From Muribaculaceae bacterium Isolate-037 (Harlan) (GTDB lineage: Bacteria; Bacteroidota; Bacteroidia; Bacteroidales; Muribaculaceae): 64,000 bases of DNA. How positions within the stretch are numbered: the stretch's first letter is position 1; every line of letters starts with the position of its first letter. Under the pieces are notes generated by a model that saw only the letters and a list, made by a program, of their open reading frames with translations, did no database searches and was not told where the DNA came from. The translations under genes and the position numbers were made by a program. This document shows, piece after piece, positions 52,151 to 61,296 of this stretch. The stretch is taken from NCBI GenBank assembly GCA_003762615.1, contig RIAZ01000022.1, positions 26,862 through 90,861 on the forward strand, in the 5' to 3' direction.

Positions 52151-52927
52151 TTATGCTTTCTTTCTTCTGTTGCGCGATATCAGTTCCTTGCTCAACTGTC
52201 CGTAGGCTATCGAACCGCGGCTCTCCGGATCATACAGGATGACAGGAAGTCCATGACTCGGCGACTCCGACAATTTTATGTTGCGCGGAATAACGGTCGA
52301 GAACACCATATCCCCGAAATGCTCCTTCAGCTCCTCAAAAATCTGATTTGCCAGACGCAGACGGGCATCATACATAGTCAGCAGGAAGCCCTCTATCTCA
52401 AGCGCGGGGCGAAGACGAGTCTTGATGATGCGGATAGTATTGATAAGCTGCGAGATGCCCTCAAGTGCGAAATACTCCGCCTGAACCGGGATGATGACGG
52501 AATCGGCTGCCGTCAAGGCATTGACCGTAATCACGCCAAGCGAAGGGCTGCAGTCTATAAGTATATAGTCATATTGCTCTTTCAACGGTTCAAGCACGTG
52601 TAAAAGAGACTTTTCTCTCTCCCTGCGGTTCATCAGCTCTACCTCCGCCCCTACGAGATCTATGCGGGAACAGATAAGCTCAAGCCCCTCCACACAGGTA
52701 GGCATCACTGCCGTGGCGGCATTCGCACCGTCTACAAGACATTCATAGATTGAAGACTTTGCCTCATCTGGATTTACGCCCAATCCGGAAGTGGCGTTCG
52801 CCTGTGGATCAGCATCCACGAGAAGTACCTTCTTCCCGTCGCTGGCCAGGCATGCTCCTAAATTGAAGGCGGTAGTGGTTTTCCCGACTCCACCCTTCTG
52901 ATTGGCGATCGCTATGATTTTACCCAT
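52151..52927 (-). CDS. parA: Chromosome-partitioning ATPase ParA (Soj)
   Basis: 258 residues, a deviant Walker ATPase: KGGVGKTTTAFNLGA (deviant Walker A, residues about 11-25), VLLVDADPQANAT (A'), YILIDCSPSLG (Walker B). The IIPVQAEYFALEGI and RNIKLSESPSHGLP blocks are also conserved. With ParB it segregates newly replicated origins. First gene of the par-DUF5683-mltD unit. A near-consensus promoter with CAAAGTAA on the plus strand lies about 30 bp upstream. Confidence 0.96.
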   Translation of the reverse strand: MGKIIAIANQKGGVGKTTTAFNLGACLASDGKKVLLVDADPQANATSGLGVNPDEAKSSIYECLVDGANAATAVMPTCVEGLELICSRIDLVGAEVELMNRREREKSLLHVLEPLKEQYDYILIDCSPSLGVITVNALTAADSVIIPVQAEYFALEGISQLINTIRIIKTRLRPALEIEGFLLTMYDARLRLANQIFEELKEHFGDMVFSTVIPRNIKLSESPSHGLPVILYDPESRGSIAYGQLSKELISRNRRKKA

Positions 52928-53006
52928 TTATTTCGTGTGATCTGGTTTTGGATTGCAAAGTAATAATTTTTCTCTGACAATTCACAATTTTTATTATTAA
53001 AGTGTC

Positions 53007-54401
53007 TTAACAAGACTCTTTTTTCTCCTCTATCTTCGCCTCTTCCCTTTTCAGAGTGCGGTTGAAGGCGGTCATCAATAGAACCGTGGCGACAAATAAT
53101 GCCACTGAAAAACTATAATAGACGCCGACTGCCTCAAGACCCAACGGGACTGCAAGCACCACCATAATCGGTATGCCCACAACTATATAGCTGAATATGG
53201 AGATCCACAACAGTGGCTTCACCACCGACGTGCCGCGCAGCGCATTGACGTAGGTCAGCTGCACTCCGTCGCAATATTGATAGAGGATAAGCGGGATCAC
53301 AAGAGGAAGTGCCGCCGCGACAACGTCGGGTTCCGGTGTAAAGACCGTCACGAGATTCCCGGTGAAGAAATAGAATATGATCGACGTGAACGTTGCCATG
53401 ACAAGGATTATATGCACCCCCGCACGTGAGATGCGGCGGATACCCGACATGTTGAACGTGCCCATAAAATTGGCTACCCTGATCGAGACTGCCCAGCCGA
53501 TGCTCATATACGTCATGTAGCCGAGCTGTGCTATCGTGTTGACCACCTGATAGGCGGCAAGCTGCACCTTGCCGAACCAGCCGCTGACTACGGCTCCCAT
53601 TGCCCACATGCCACATTCAACGCCACTCTGGATCATAAGCGGATATGACGTCACCCAAACCTTATACCGTCGCCCGCTCCCGGCATGCTGATGACGCATG
53701 GCATCCCAATATACCCGGTAACGTCGTCTCACCCCTATAACCACCACTATCGCTATGGCGGCAAGCGTGCGAGCCGTCAGGGTGCTGATCCCCGCGCCGA
53801 GAAGTCCGAGTTCCGGAAACCCGAATTTGCCGAATATAAGCAGATAATTACCCAATATGTTGAGCACGTCGGCTCCGAGGATTATCCACATCGGGGTGGC
53901 AGTGTCGGTCGTACCGTTTGCCATCTGCTGGAAACAGTTGAACACTGCCATCGGAAGCAACGTAGCCAGAAGTATCAGGAAATACGGACGTGCTATGGGG
54001 AGAAGCTCCTCATCCTGTCCGAACCGGTCAAGAAAGAAATAAAGCACCCCCATCAGCAGCGTGAAGGCAAGCGCGAGTATGACGTTGATCTGAAGCGCAC
54101 CACGCAACGTGCGTCCCGCCTCCTCATGATCCCCCTTGCCATATAATGCCCCAATCAAGGGGGTGACACCCCCCGCAAAGCCCATGAGCATGACAGTGAT
54201 GATTATGAACAGGCTGTTGACAAACGCAGAGGAGGCGAGCTCATCAAGCCCGTATGCACCCACCATCATCGTGTCGGCAAAGTTAACGAGAATTACTCCA
54301 AGCTGCGTCACCAGCACGGGAAGCCCGAGTTTGACAAGGCTCACGTATGACTCTCTGTAAGATTCAGGTGTAATTTTCCTTATTAGTCTTTTTCCAACCA
54401 T
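53007..54401 (-). CDS. MATE family efflux transporter
   Basis: 464 residues and about 12 TM helices. The opening LGLPVLVTQLGVILVNFADTMMVG, the second-half repeat SYPLMIQSGVECGMWAMGAVVSGWFGKV and the TPLIGALYGKGDHEEAGRTLRG loop are MATE features. It exports cationic drugs or metabolites by Na+ or H+ antiport; the coupling ion and substrate cannot be read. I start at ATG 54399-54401; the reading frame extends further but over the promoter. TAACTTTG on the minus strand lies about 70 bp upstream. Confidence 0.93.
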   Translation of the reverse strand: MVGKRLIRKITPESYRESYVSLVKLGLPVLVTQLGVILVNFADTMMVGAYGLDELASSAFVNSLFIIITVMLMGFAGGVTPLIGALYGKGDHEEAGRTLRGALQINVILALAFTLLMGVLYFFLDRFGQDEELLPIARPYFLILLATLLPMAVFNCFQQMANGTTDTATPMWIILGADVLNILGNYLLIFGKFGFPELGLLGAGISTLTARTLAAIAIVVVIGVRRRYRVYWDAMRHQHAGSGRRYKVWVTSYPLMIQSGVECGMWAMGAVVSGWFGKVQLAAYQVVNTIAQLGYMTYMSIGWAVSIRVANFMGTFNMSGIRRISRAGVHIILVMATFTSIIFYFFTGNLVTVFTPEPDVVAAALPLVIPLILYQYCDGVQLTYVNALRGTSVVKPLLWISIFSYIVVGIPIMVVLAVPLGLEAVGVYYSFSVALFVATVLLMTAFNRTLKREEAKIEEKKESC

Positions 54402-54467
54402 CTGTATTACTATCTGTTGTTGACAAAAGCCACATTCCTGAAAATGCGCTCCGTCTGATTCAGGTTG

Positions 54468-54475
54468 CAAAGTTA
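54468..54475 (-). promoter_or_regulatory. -7 element of the MATE gene
   Basis: Minus-strand TAACTTTG at 54468-54475; no clear -33. It lies inside the long upstream reading frame, supporting the shorter start. Confidence 0.6.
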
Positions 54476-54603
54476 GGCAAAATTCATGACATTGAGCCCG
54501 ACGCTATTGATTCTCGTGAGAATTTATGTGGAAAAAGTTGGTCTATTTTTCAGAAATTAACACTGTGACTTATTCTTTTAAAAAAATTTAAACAAAAAAA
54601 GGA

Positions 54604-54611
54604 TAATTTTG
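54604..54611 (+). promoter_or_regulatory. -7 element of the TolC-HlyD-ABC2 operon
   Basis: TAATTTTG at 54604-54611, about 150 bp before the TolC gene; -33 not clear. 54402-54762 otherwise holds only the two divergent promoters. Confidence 0.5.
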
Positions 54612-54762
54612 TAATGAATATAGGCGGATTTGTTGCTGAATCATAATGAAGTCGTCTAAACTTCATCTGTTTTAACATGGCATTCCACTCAATTAAATGC
54701 GCATCCGTCTTAATTTGTTAATCTAAATCCTGCGGAAACGGCAGGAATATCGTATCAGGATT

Positions 54763-56193
54763 ATGAAAAAGTTATTACTGTCAATAGCCGTGGTTTCTTG
54801 CGCCGGACTCGCTTCTGCTTCCGTGAGTCTTGACTCTTGCCGCAACATGGCGGTCAGAAACAATAAGACCGTCAAAAGTGCGGAGGAATCCATTCGTAGC
54901 GCGGAATACTATAAGAAGGCGGCTCAAAGCGCGTATCTGCCCGGAATTGATTTCTCCGGCACCTACATGTATAACCAACACGAGGTAAGGCTTCTTGGTG
55001 AAGACGCGAAACTCCCCACAATGAGTTTTGACCCTGCCTCACAAAGCTATCAGTACAATATCTTGAAAGGTCCGGACGGAACTCCCGTCAAAGATCCGGC
55101 TTCCGGAAGCTATATCCCTACAGAAGTGGCGGTGATTCCAAAGGAGGCGATGAGCTATGACATGCACAACGTTTTCGCCGGGGCGTTCACCCTGACCCAG
55201 CCTATATTCATGGGCGGACAGATCAAGGCTCTCAACGAAATTGCCGGCTATGGCGAGAAACTCGCAAAGGCGATGCGCAACAGCCTTACTCAGAACATAG
55301 TGTTTGCCGTTGACGAGGCATACTGGCTCGTAATCTCGCTGAAAGAGAAAAAGACGCTCGCCGAGAGTTTCGTCAATCTTGTCGATTCCCTGAGGTTTGA
55401 CGTGAATGCCATGCTTGAAGAGGGCGTCGCCACAAGAAGCGACCTCCTGACGGTGGAGGTCAAACTGAATGAGGCGAAAATTGCCCTGACTAAGGTAGAC
55501 AACGGACTTACCCTATCAAGAATGGCTCTCGCACAGCTATGCGGGCTCCCTGTCAACACTCGGATGGAACTTGAGGATGAGCAATTGCAGAATGCCGGCA
55601 ATGCATTGCCCGAACCGGACGTCGATATGCAGACCGTATATGCAAAACGCCAGGATCTCGAGATTATCCGGCAGGGCATAAATATGCTGAAAGGGCGCGA
55701 GAATCTTGTGAAGGGGGAAATGCTCCCGAAGATTGCGCTGATCGGTGCATACTCATTCTCAAACCCTAACGTAATCGATGGTTTTGAGAAGCGTTTCGGA
55801 GGAGGATTCTCTGTAGGCGCGGCAATCACTATCCCGATATGGCACTGGGGGGGCGACTACAACAGATATAAGGCAGCAAAAGCCGGCACAAAGGCTCAAC
55901 GCCTAATGCTGGAAGACACGGAAGAGAAGGTGCAGCTGCAAGTGAGTCAGGCACGTTTCAGTTTCGATGAGGCGAAGAAGACCTTCGACATGACCGTCAA
56001 GAACCTGACGAAAGCCGATGAGAACCTACGGCAAGCGGAAATCGGTTTTAAGGAAGGGGTGCTCACCACCAACGACGTGATCGGCGCACAGACAGCCTGG
56101 CTGGCTGCCAATTCAGAGAAAATTGATGCGGAAATCGGAATACGGCTCTGTCAGACCTACCTTTCAAAGGTGCTCGGCAATCTGATTTATTAA
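54763..56193 (+). CDS. TolC family outer membrane efflux protein
   Basis: 476 residues: signal peptide (ending about 20, GLASA), then the two OEP repeats typical of TolC. LDSCRNMAVRNNKTVKSAEESIRSAEYYKKAAQSAYLPGIDFSG is in the first repeat, and the second ends with VLTTNDVIGAQTAWLAANSEKIDAEIGIRLCQTYLSKVLG. It would form the trimeric outer-membrane duct. First gene of a four-gene export unit: TolC, adaptor, and two ABC-2 membrane proteins. Confidence 0.93.
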   Translation: MKKLLLSIAVVSCAGLASASVSLDSCRNMAVRNNKTVKSAEESIRSAEYYKKAAQSAYLPGIDFSGTYMYNQHEVRLLGEDAKLPTMSFDPASQSYQYNILKGPDGTPVKDPASGSYIPTEVAVIPKEAMSYDMHNVFAGAFTLTQPIFMGGQIKALNEIAGYGEKLAKAMRNSLTQNIVFAVDEAYWLVISLKEKKTLAESFVNLVDSLRFDVNAMLEEGVATRSDLLTVEVKLNEAKIALTKVDNGLTLSRMALAQLCGLPVNTRMELEDEQLQNAGNALPEPDVDMQTVYAKRQDLEIIRQGINMLKGRENLVKGEMLPKIALIGAYSFSNPNVIDGFEKRFGGGFSVGAAITIPIWHWGGDYNRYKAAKAGTKAQRLMLEDTEEKVQLQVSQARFSFDEAKKTFDMTVKNLTKADENLRQAEIGFKEGVLTTNDVIGAQTAWLAANSEKIDAEIGIRLCQTYLSKVLGNLIY

Positions 56194-56286
56194 TCCCTTG
56201 CAATCCGCCTTATCAAATCCCCTCCTCATTATTCTACACATTATTCCCCACATTATTCATTTCCACGAAAATCAAAATTTCATAAT

Positions 56287-57339
56287 ATGGCAACTCTTGA
56301 TCAAAATAACAATATGCCCAACGGGTATAAATCAACTCCCGCCCAATCAGGCAATGATGCGGTGTCTGCAAAAGACCGCATGTTGATTCTCACTATCGTA
56401 ATCGTGCTGCTGGTTGTGGCAGCTATTGCAATTGTCGGGTTCCTTTGCATAAAGCAAGGTCCGGACACTGTGCAGGGACAGGCGGACGCCTCTGAGATAC
56501 GTATCTCCGGAAAGCTACCCGGCAGAGTGGCGCAGCTCTTCGTGGAAGAGGGGGCGCACGTGAAGGAGGGTGATACCCTTGTCAGGATACATTCCACTCT
56601 CGTAGATGCAAGACTCGGACAGGCGGAGGCGATGGAGAGTGCCGCCAACGCCGCCAACGCGAAGGTGGATGCCGGCACGCGCACGCAGATTATCAACGCT
56701 GCATACGATCTTTGGCAACAGGCGAAAGCCGCTTCCGAAATTACACGCAAGACGTATCAGAGGATGCAGAACCTCTTCGAGAAAGGGGTGATAAGCGAGC
56801 AGAAACGTGATGAGGCAAAAGCCGCATACGATGCCGCCACTGCCGGCGAACATGCAGCAAAAAGCCAGTATGAGCTTGCCAAGTCGGGAGCACAGAGGGA
56901 AGACAAGGAGGCTGCACGTGCCATGGTCAACGTGGCGAAGGGTAGCGTCAACGAGGTGAATGCCCTGCTTGAAGACCAGTATCTCGTGGCTCCGTGCGAC
57001 GGTGAGATAACCGAGATATATCCCCACGTCTCCGAACTCGTGGCTACCGGCGCGCCAATCATGTCGCTTCAGAAGGATGACCATTGGGTGGTGTTCAACG
57101 TGCGCGAGACGCTGCTGAAGGATATCAAGCTGGGGTCTACCCTTAAAGTCAAGATTCCTGCGCTTGATATAGAGACCGACGTGAAAGTGTTCTACATAAA
57201 GAATCTCGGCACATACGCCAACTGGCAGGCCACCAAATCCACGGGCGACTTCGATGCCCGCACTTTCCAGGTGAAGGCGCGTCCGCAGAAGAGGATCGAG
57301 AATCTACGTCCGGGCATGTCGGTGATTCTCATGCAATAA
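56287..57339 (+). CDS. HlyD family periplasmic adaptor (membrane-fusion protein)
   Basis: 350 residues: one N-terminal TM helix (about 34-55, after a short hydrophilic N-tail), then the biotinyl-lipoyl-like half SEIRISGKLPGRVAQLFVEEGAHVKEGDTLVRIHS. A long alpha-hairpin (about 110-225) and the second lipoyl half YLVAPCDGEITEIYPHVSELVATGAPIMSL follow, with a beta-barrel after that. It bridges the inner-membrane pump and TolC. Closest in plan to EmrA/YhiI-type adaptors. Followed 55 bp later by the ABC-2 genes. Confidence 0.92.
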   Translation: MATLDQNNNMPNGYKSTPAQSGNDAVSAKDRMLILTIVIVLLVVAAIAIVGFLCIKQGPDTVQGQADASEIRISGKLPGRVAQLFVEEGAHVKEGDTLVRIHSTLVDARLGQAEAMESAANAANAKVDAGTRTQIINAAYDLWQQAKAASEITRKTYQRMQNLFEKGVISEQKRDEAKAAYDAATAGEHAAKSQYELAKSGAQREDKEAARAMVNVAKGSVNEVNALLEDQYLVAPCDGEITEIYPHVSELVATGAPIMSLQKDDHWVVFNVRETLLKDIKLGSTLKVKIPALDIETDVKVFYIKNLGTYANWQATKSTGDFDARTFQVKARPQKRIENLRPGMSVILMQ

Positions 57340-57394
57340 TTCCATGCAACTCTGCAATAATTTCTGAAAATCACCCTATTAATATCGCAACAAT

Positions 57395-58561
57395 ATGAAG
57401 CCGACCGGATTCAAAGCCATATTCGTCAGGAGCGTACTCCAGATTGTGAGACGCCCCATTTACTGGGCGGCGTTCTTCATTCTCCCGCTTTTCTGCTTTC
57501 TCTTCCTCTCCGACCTTATGACCGACGGACTGCCCTCAAAGGTGCCGGCGGCAATGGTCGACAAAGACGGATCATCGTTATCCCGCTCTGTCACCCAACA
57601 GCTCGGCGGAATGCAGATGGTGGATCTCGTGGAGAACTGCAACAGCTATACCGAGGCACGCCATAAAATGCAGGAGGGTAAGATCTTCGGATATTTCCTT
57701 ATTCCGGAAAATTATCAGCAGGATCTACTTGCCGGAAGGAAACCGGTGATTACCTTCTACACCAACATGACCTACTTCGTGCCCGCGAGCCTTCTGTTCA
57801 AGACCTTCAAGACCACGGCAATGTTCACCAAAGCCGGCATAGCGATGTCTGTGTTGGAATCTGTAGGAGTCCCCGATGATGTCATAACCCCTCTCCTGCT
57901 CCCTGTAAACATCGGCGCGAGAGCGATCCACAATCCCGGTCTGAACTATGCCATATATCTATGCAACTCCTTCATCCCATGCGTGCTGCAACTGATGATC
58001 TTCCTCGTCACGTGCTTCAGTCTCGGACAGGAGATCAAATATGGCACCTCCCGCAAGCTGCTGTTCATGGCAGACGGGTCTATCGTGAAAGCTTTGGCGG
58101 CAAAACTGCTCCCGCAGACCATTATATGGCTCGTGATTGCATTGTTCATGGAGTCGTGGATGTATAAGATCAACGGCTACCCCGTGCATGGTTCATTGAT
58201 GTGGATGACAATATCGGAGATAATGTTTGTATTCGCTTGTCAGGGCATGGCAATATTCTTCTTCGGAATCTTCCCGAACCTCAGGATGTCGCTCTCGATA
58301 AGCGCGCTCCTCGGCATATTGTCATTCTCAATCGCGGCATTCTCATTCCCGATTGAGAGCATGTATCAGTCAATAGGCATATTCAGCTGGATACTACCGA
58401 TACGTTACAACTTCCTCATATATATCGACCAGGCATTAGACGGCGTGCATATATATTACTCCCGTATATGGTTTGTGGCATACATACTGTTCATGTTGCT
58501 CCCATTCACAATGCTCTGGAACATCAAGAGGAACATGCAGCGTCAGGTGTATGCCCCGTAA
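57395..58561 (+). CDS. ABC-2 type membrane protein (first of pair)
   Basis: 388 residues with one N-terminal TM (about 22-40), a large external domain (about 41-185) and five C-terminal TM helices (about 187-380), the YhhJ/ABC-2 layout. It has no ATP-binding motif. It lies between the HlyD adaptor and a second ABC-2 protein, so the two probably form a heterodimeric channel in the inner membrane. No ATPase gene is encoded anywhere in this unit. Confidence 0.9.
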   Translation: MKPTGFKAIFVRSVLQIVRRPIYWAAFFILPLFCFLFLSDLMTDGLPSKVPAAMVDKDGSSLSRSVTQQLGGMQMVDLVENCNSYTEARHKMQEGKIFGYFLIPENYQQDLLAGRKPVITFYTNMTYFVPASLLFKTFKTTAMFTKAGIAMSVLESVGVPDDVITPLLLPVNIGARAIHNPGLNYAIYLCNSFIPCVLQLMIFLVTCFSLGQEIKYGTSRKLLFMADGSIVKALAAKLLPQTIIWLVIALFMESWMYKINGYPVHGSLMWMTISEIMFVFACQGMAIFFFGIFPNLRMSLSISALLGILSFSIAAFSFPIESMYQSIGIFSWILPIRYNFLIYIDQALDGVHIYYSRIWFVAYILFMLLPFTMLWNIKRNMQRQVYAP

Positions 58562-58605
58562 GCATCCGCCGGGACTGCCGTATAACCTTATTTTTAGAAT
58601 CTGTC

Positions 58606-59829
58606 ATGTCAAAAAATAGAAAATCATACATAAGACAACTCTTCGACGTATATTGCCGGGAGTTCAAGCTCGTAATTCATGATCCGGGCATACTCATATT
58701 TTTCATATTCCTGCCGATAGTATATCCCGTGATATACTCCCTGATATACAATCCGGAAGTGGTGAGGGATGTGAAGATGGTGGTGGTCGACAACGACAGG
58801 TCGGCAAAAAGTCGTGAACTGGTGAGGAATCTTGATGCCACTCAGGAGGCGTGGGTGATAGGATACGCCGCCGATATGCCGGAAGCCCGTAAGGCGATGG
58901 ACTCCCACAAATGCTTTGCAATTCTTGAGATTCCCGACGGATTCGGACGCAAGATTGTACGTGGCGAACAAGCCAACGCCATGATGTATTGCGAGGCAAG
59001 CCTTCTTCTTAGATACCGTGGGTTCCTTGTGGCGTCGACCAACGTGTCGCAGGCTATGGGTGCGGAGATTCTTGCCGACAAGATCAATGGCATCGCGCCT
59101 CTTGCCGAGACAATCAGCACCGGCGACCTCATGCCGATAGATAATATCTCAATGGGCAACATCGAGAACGGATTCGATTCGTTCATAATGCCCGGAGTGC
59201 TGATTCTCATCCTGCATCAGTGCATTGTCCTCGCCGCAGGGATGGCAGGTGGCGCAAAAAGGGAACGCCCCTCCCTCATCGGGTATGATGGTGTGAACGA
59301 TCAGCCCAGCGTGGCAATGACAATGTTGGGACAGATGCTCTGCTACATCACAATCCTTATCCTACCGATAATATATCTCGTGCACTACATCCCGCTGATG
59401 TTCGCATTCCCAATGGCAGGCAATTTCGCAGAGATTATAATGTTCCTGACCCCGATGGTGATTGCCGCCCTCGGCATGGGATTCATGTTCCAGGGCATCG
59501 TTTGGGAGAGAGAGTCGGTATTCGTGCTTTGGGTGGTCACTTCCGTAGTGTTCCTCTTCCTGTCGGGTCTCACATGGCCACGCTATGCCATGGCTCCGTT
59601 CTGGAAATTCGTCAGCAACTGCATCCCCGCCACGTGGGGAGTGGAGGGTTTCATACGGATGAACACCAACGGCGCATCCTTGGCGCAAGTAAGTCATGAC
59701 TACACATCGCTATGGATACTTGCCGCAATATATCAGGCAGGAGCCTACTGCGTGCAGAGATGGGTGGTGCGTCCATCCATACTGAAAGGCAGCAACTCAT
59801 TTGAATCGGCGAAGTCCGAAGCTATATAA
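58606..59829 (+). CDS. ABC-2 type membrane protein (second of pair)
   Basis: 407 residues with the same plan as the preceding protein: TM at about 27-45 (GILIFFIFLPIVYPVIYSLIY), external domain (about 50-215), then five or six TM helices ending near 395. It begins at ATG 58606, 45 bp after the first gene; a longer frame starting inside that gene is out of the natural order. With its partner it would move a substrate to the HlyD/TolC conduit. Substrate unknown. Confidence 0.9.
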   Translation: MSKNRKSYIRQLFDVYCREFKLVIHDPGILIFFIFLPIVYPVIYSLIYNPEVVRDVKMVVVDNDRSAKSRELVRNLDATQEAWVIGYAADMPEARKAMDSHKCFAILEIPDGFGRKIVRGEQANAMMYCEASLLLRYRGFLVASTNVSQAMGAEILADKINGIAPLAETISTGDLMPIDNISMGNIENGFDSFIMPGVLILILHQCIVLAAGMAGGAKRERPSLIGYDGVNDQPSVAMTMLGQMLCYITILILPIIYLVHYIPLMFAFPMAGNFAEIIMFLTPMVIAALGMGFMFQGIVWERESVFVLWVVTSVVFLFLSGLTWPRYAMAPFWKFVSNCIPATWGVEGFIRMNTNGASLAQVSHDYTSLWILAAIYQAGAYCVQRWVVRPSILKGSNSFESAKSEAI

Positions 59830-59850
59830 ATTACTGTAGTTTATAGTTGA

Positions 59851-59920
59851 TGGTTTATTGTTGATGACCTGCTTACATCATAAACCATAAACTTTAAACC
59901 ATAAACCATAAACCTTTCGA
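59851..59920. repeat. AAACCATAA-type repeats with hairpin between convergent genes
   Basis: GGTTTAT (59852-59858) and ATAAACC (59880-59886), together with GATG/CATC inside, form a stem. Direct AACCATAAAC copies continue to 59913. Convergent position suggests terminator use. Confidence 0.55.
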
Positions 59921-59921
59921 T

Positions 59922-60308
59922 TCAGATACCGAGCATGTTTCTTACAATCATCCATGCAGCAAACGCCACTCCCGTGGCAATTATCAATACCGGGGAATAT
60001 ACCCTCCTGTAAAGATGCGGTCGGCGTTCCCTGTTGAGTTCCACCCACAGAAGGAAGGCGACGAATGGCAAGGAGATAGTGACAAAAGCATTTGCCCTGA
60101 ATCCCCCGGCAATATCCCCGTGCAGGAGCGCATGAAGCATCCTCTGGCTCCCGCATCCCACACATTGCAACCCCGTGAGCCGATGAAACACACACTGGGG
60201 CATGAAGGGGAACGTAGCGGGATCCACTGCAAAATAAAATACGGCGCCGATGATCACAACAAGTGTCATCGTGCGCCGTGTCTTTATATCATCCAATATC
60301 TTTCTCAT
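59922..60308 (-). CDS. DUF2752 small membrane protein
   Basis: 128 residues: N-terminal TM (about 15-33), then the DUF2752 signature FPFMPQCVFHRLTGLQCVGCGSQRMLHALLHGD, in which two Cys (CxxC in VGCG context) and the CG-S-Q-R block are conserved, then two more TM helices. Function unknown; in this order it often sits by a CD225/dispanin gene, as here. It starts 13 bp after the PurN-CD225 fusion gene. Confidence 0.88.
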   Translation of the reverse strand: MRKILDDIKTRRTMTLVVIIGAVFYFAVDPATFPFMPQCVFHRLTGLQCVGCGSQRMLHALLHGDIAGGFRANAFVTISLPFVAFLLWVELNRERRPHLYRRVYSPVLIIATGVAFAAWMIVRNMLGI

Positions 60309-60321
60309 CAGCTTATACCCA

Positions 60322-61164
60322 TTAGCTTATTAGCATAATGGGGAGATAGAGTGTTGACGTCAGCAATCCGAGCACAAACGACACTATTATCCATATCTGT
60401 GCACGGTCTGATGCCTGACGTGCCCCCTGGATATCACCTGCAATGTAGCGTGTGCTTACCTGTGAGGAGAAGATGATCGCCACGATGCCGGGGATGAAGC
60501 AGCAGAATACTGTCGCAAGCACCGACCATATCATATAAGTAGACGGCATGGGAGATTCCCCCTGTGCAGGCGTAGGATTGAACGGCGTGCCCTGCATACC
60601 GTTGGGAGCGGTAGCGTTAACCTGTGGGGATGCGGGTTGTGCCGGTGTGGGTCCTGCCGGTGTGGGTTGTGCCGACGGAATCGGCGGTGGGGTGGTTCTC
60701 ACGCGTGATTCATCGAAATCTATCTTCAGCGTCTCCGCCCATTCCTCATCCACGCTCTTAGGCTCCTTTTTTTCAAGATTGATCTCCTGACGGGCAGCAG
60801 CCGGACGTTCCAACGCATTGACCACCTCTATCGGAGCCTCCTCCGGACCGGTCAGCGTCACTACCTTACCGGCATACTCGCTCTCCACTGATTCCGGAAG
60901 TATACCCTTAAAGTCATCAAGGGCGATAAGCTCCACACCTCTCTCCTTCAATAGAGCCAGCAATTCGGAGGCGTCATCCCGTAGACGTTCGCGCGACATG
61001 AACACCGTCTCGATGCCAAACGGCTGTAGAAGTTCTATTATCTCGGCATTCTCTCGGTCAGTGACCACGAGACTCACCCTTATCCTGTTGCCCTCATTAA
61101 AGAGCGACACTACACGCCTTGCAGACTCTCCGCTACCCGACGCAAATATGGCGATATTCTTCAT
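60322..61164 (-). CDS. PurN-like formyltransferase-fold domain fused to a CD225/dispanin membrane domain
   Basis: 280 residues. Residues 1-110 look like the first part of PurN: MKNIAIFASGSGESARRVVSLF, VSLVVTDRENAEII, LLALLKERGVELIALDDFKGILPESVESEYAGKVV. Where PurN has its Asn/His active-site loop (N-I-H-P) this protein reads TGPEEAP, and the rest of the enzyme is missing, so catalysis is unlikely. A Pro/Ala-rich linker (about 150-205) follows, then a CD225 domain (about 208-280: WSVLATVFCCFIPGIVAIIFSSQVSTRYIAGDIQGARQASDRAQIW in outline) with two TM helices. Operon with DUF2752. Function unknown. Confidence 0.83.
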   Translation of the reverse strand: MKNIAIFASGSGESARRVVSLFNEGNRIRVSLVVTDRENAEIIELLQPFGIETVFMSRERLRDDASELLALLKERGVELIALDDFKGILPESVESEYAGKVVTLTGPEEAPIEVVNALERPAAARQEINLEKKEPKSVDEEWAETLKIDFDESRVRTTPPPIPSAQPTPAGPTPAQPASPQVNATAPNGMQGTPFNPTPAQGESPMPSTYMIWSVLATVFCCFIPGIVAIIFSSQVSTRYIAGDIQGARQASDRAQIWIIVSFVLGLLTSTLYLPIMLIS

Positions 61165-61296
61165 ATACTGGCATAATTAATTCCCCTCCATCCCTCAAAA
61201 AGACGGGCAAATAGGGTCAAATTCATTTCAATCCCCAAATTTATAAAAAATTTATGGATTAACCCATAATTTCTTGAAGTTAAGTTCAGAAGTTAG

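Noticed and set aside
51209..52927. parS site near parAB
   Set aside because: I looked for a TGTTTCACGTGAAACA-like palindrome by eye and found none convincing in the window.
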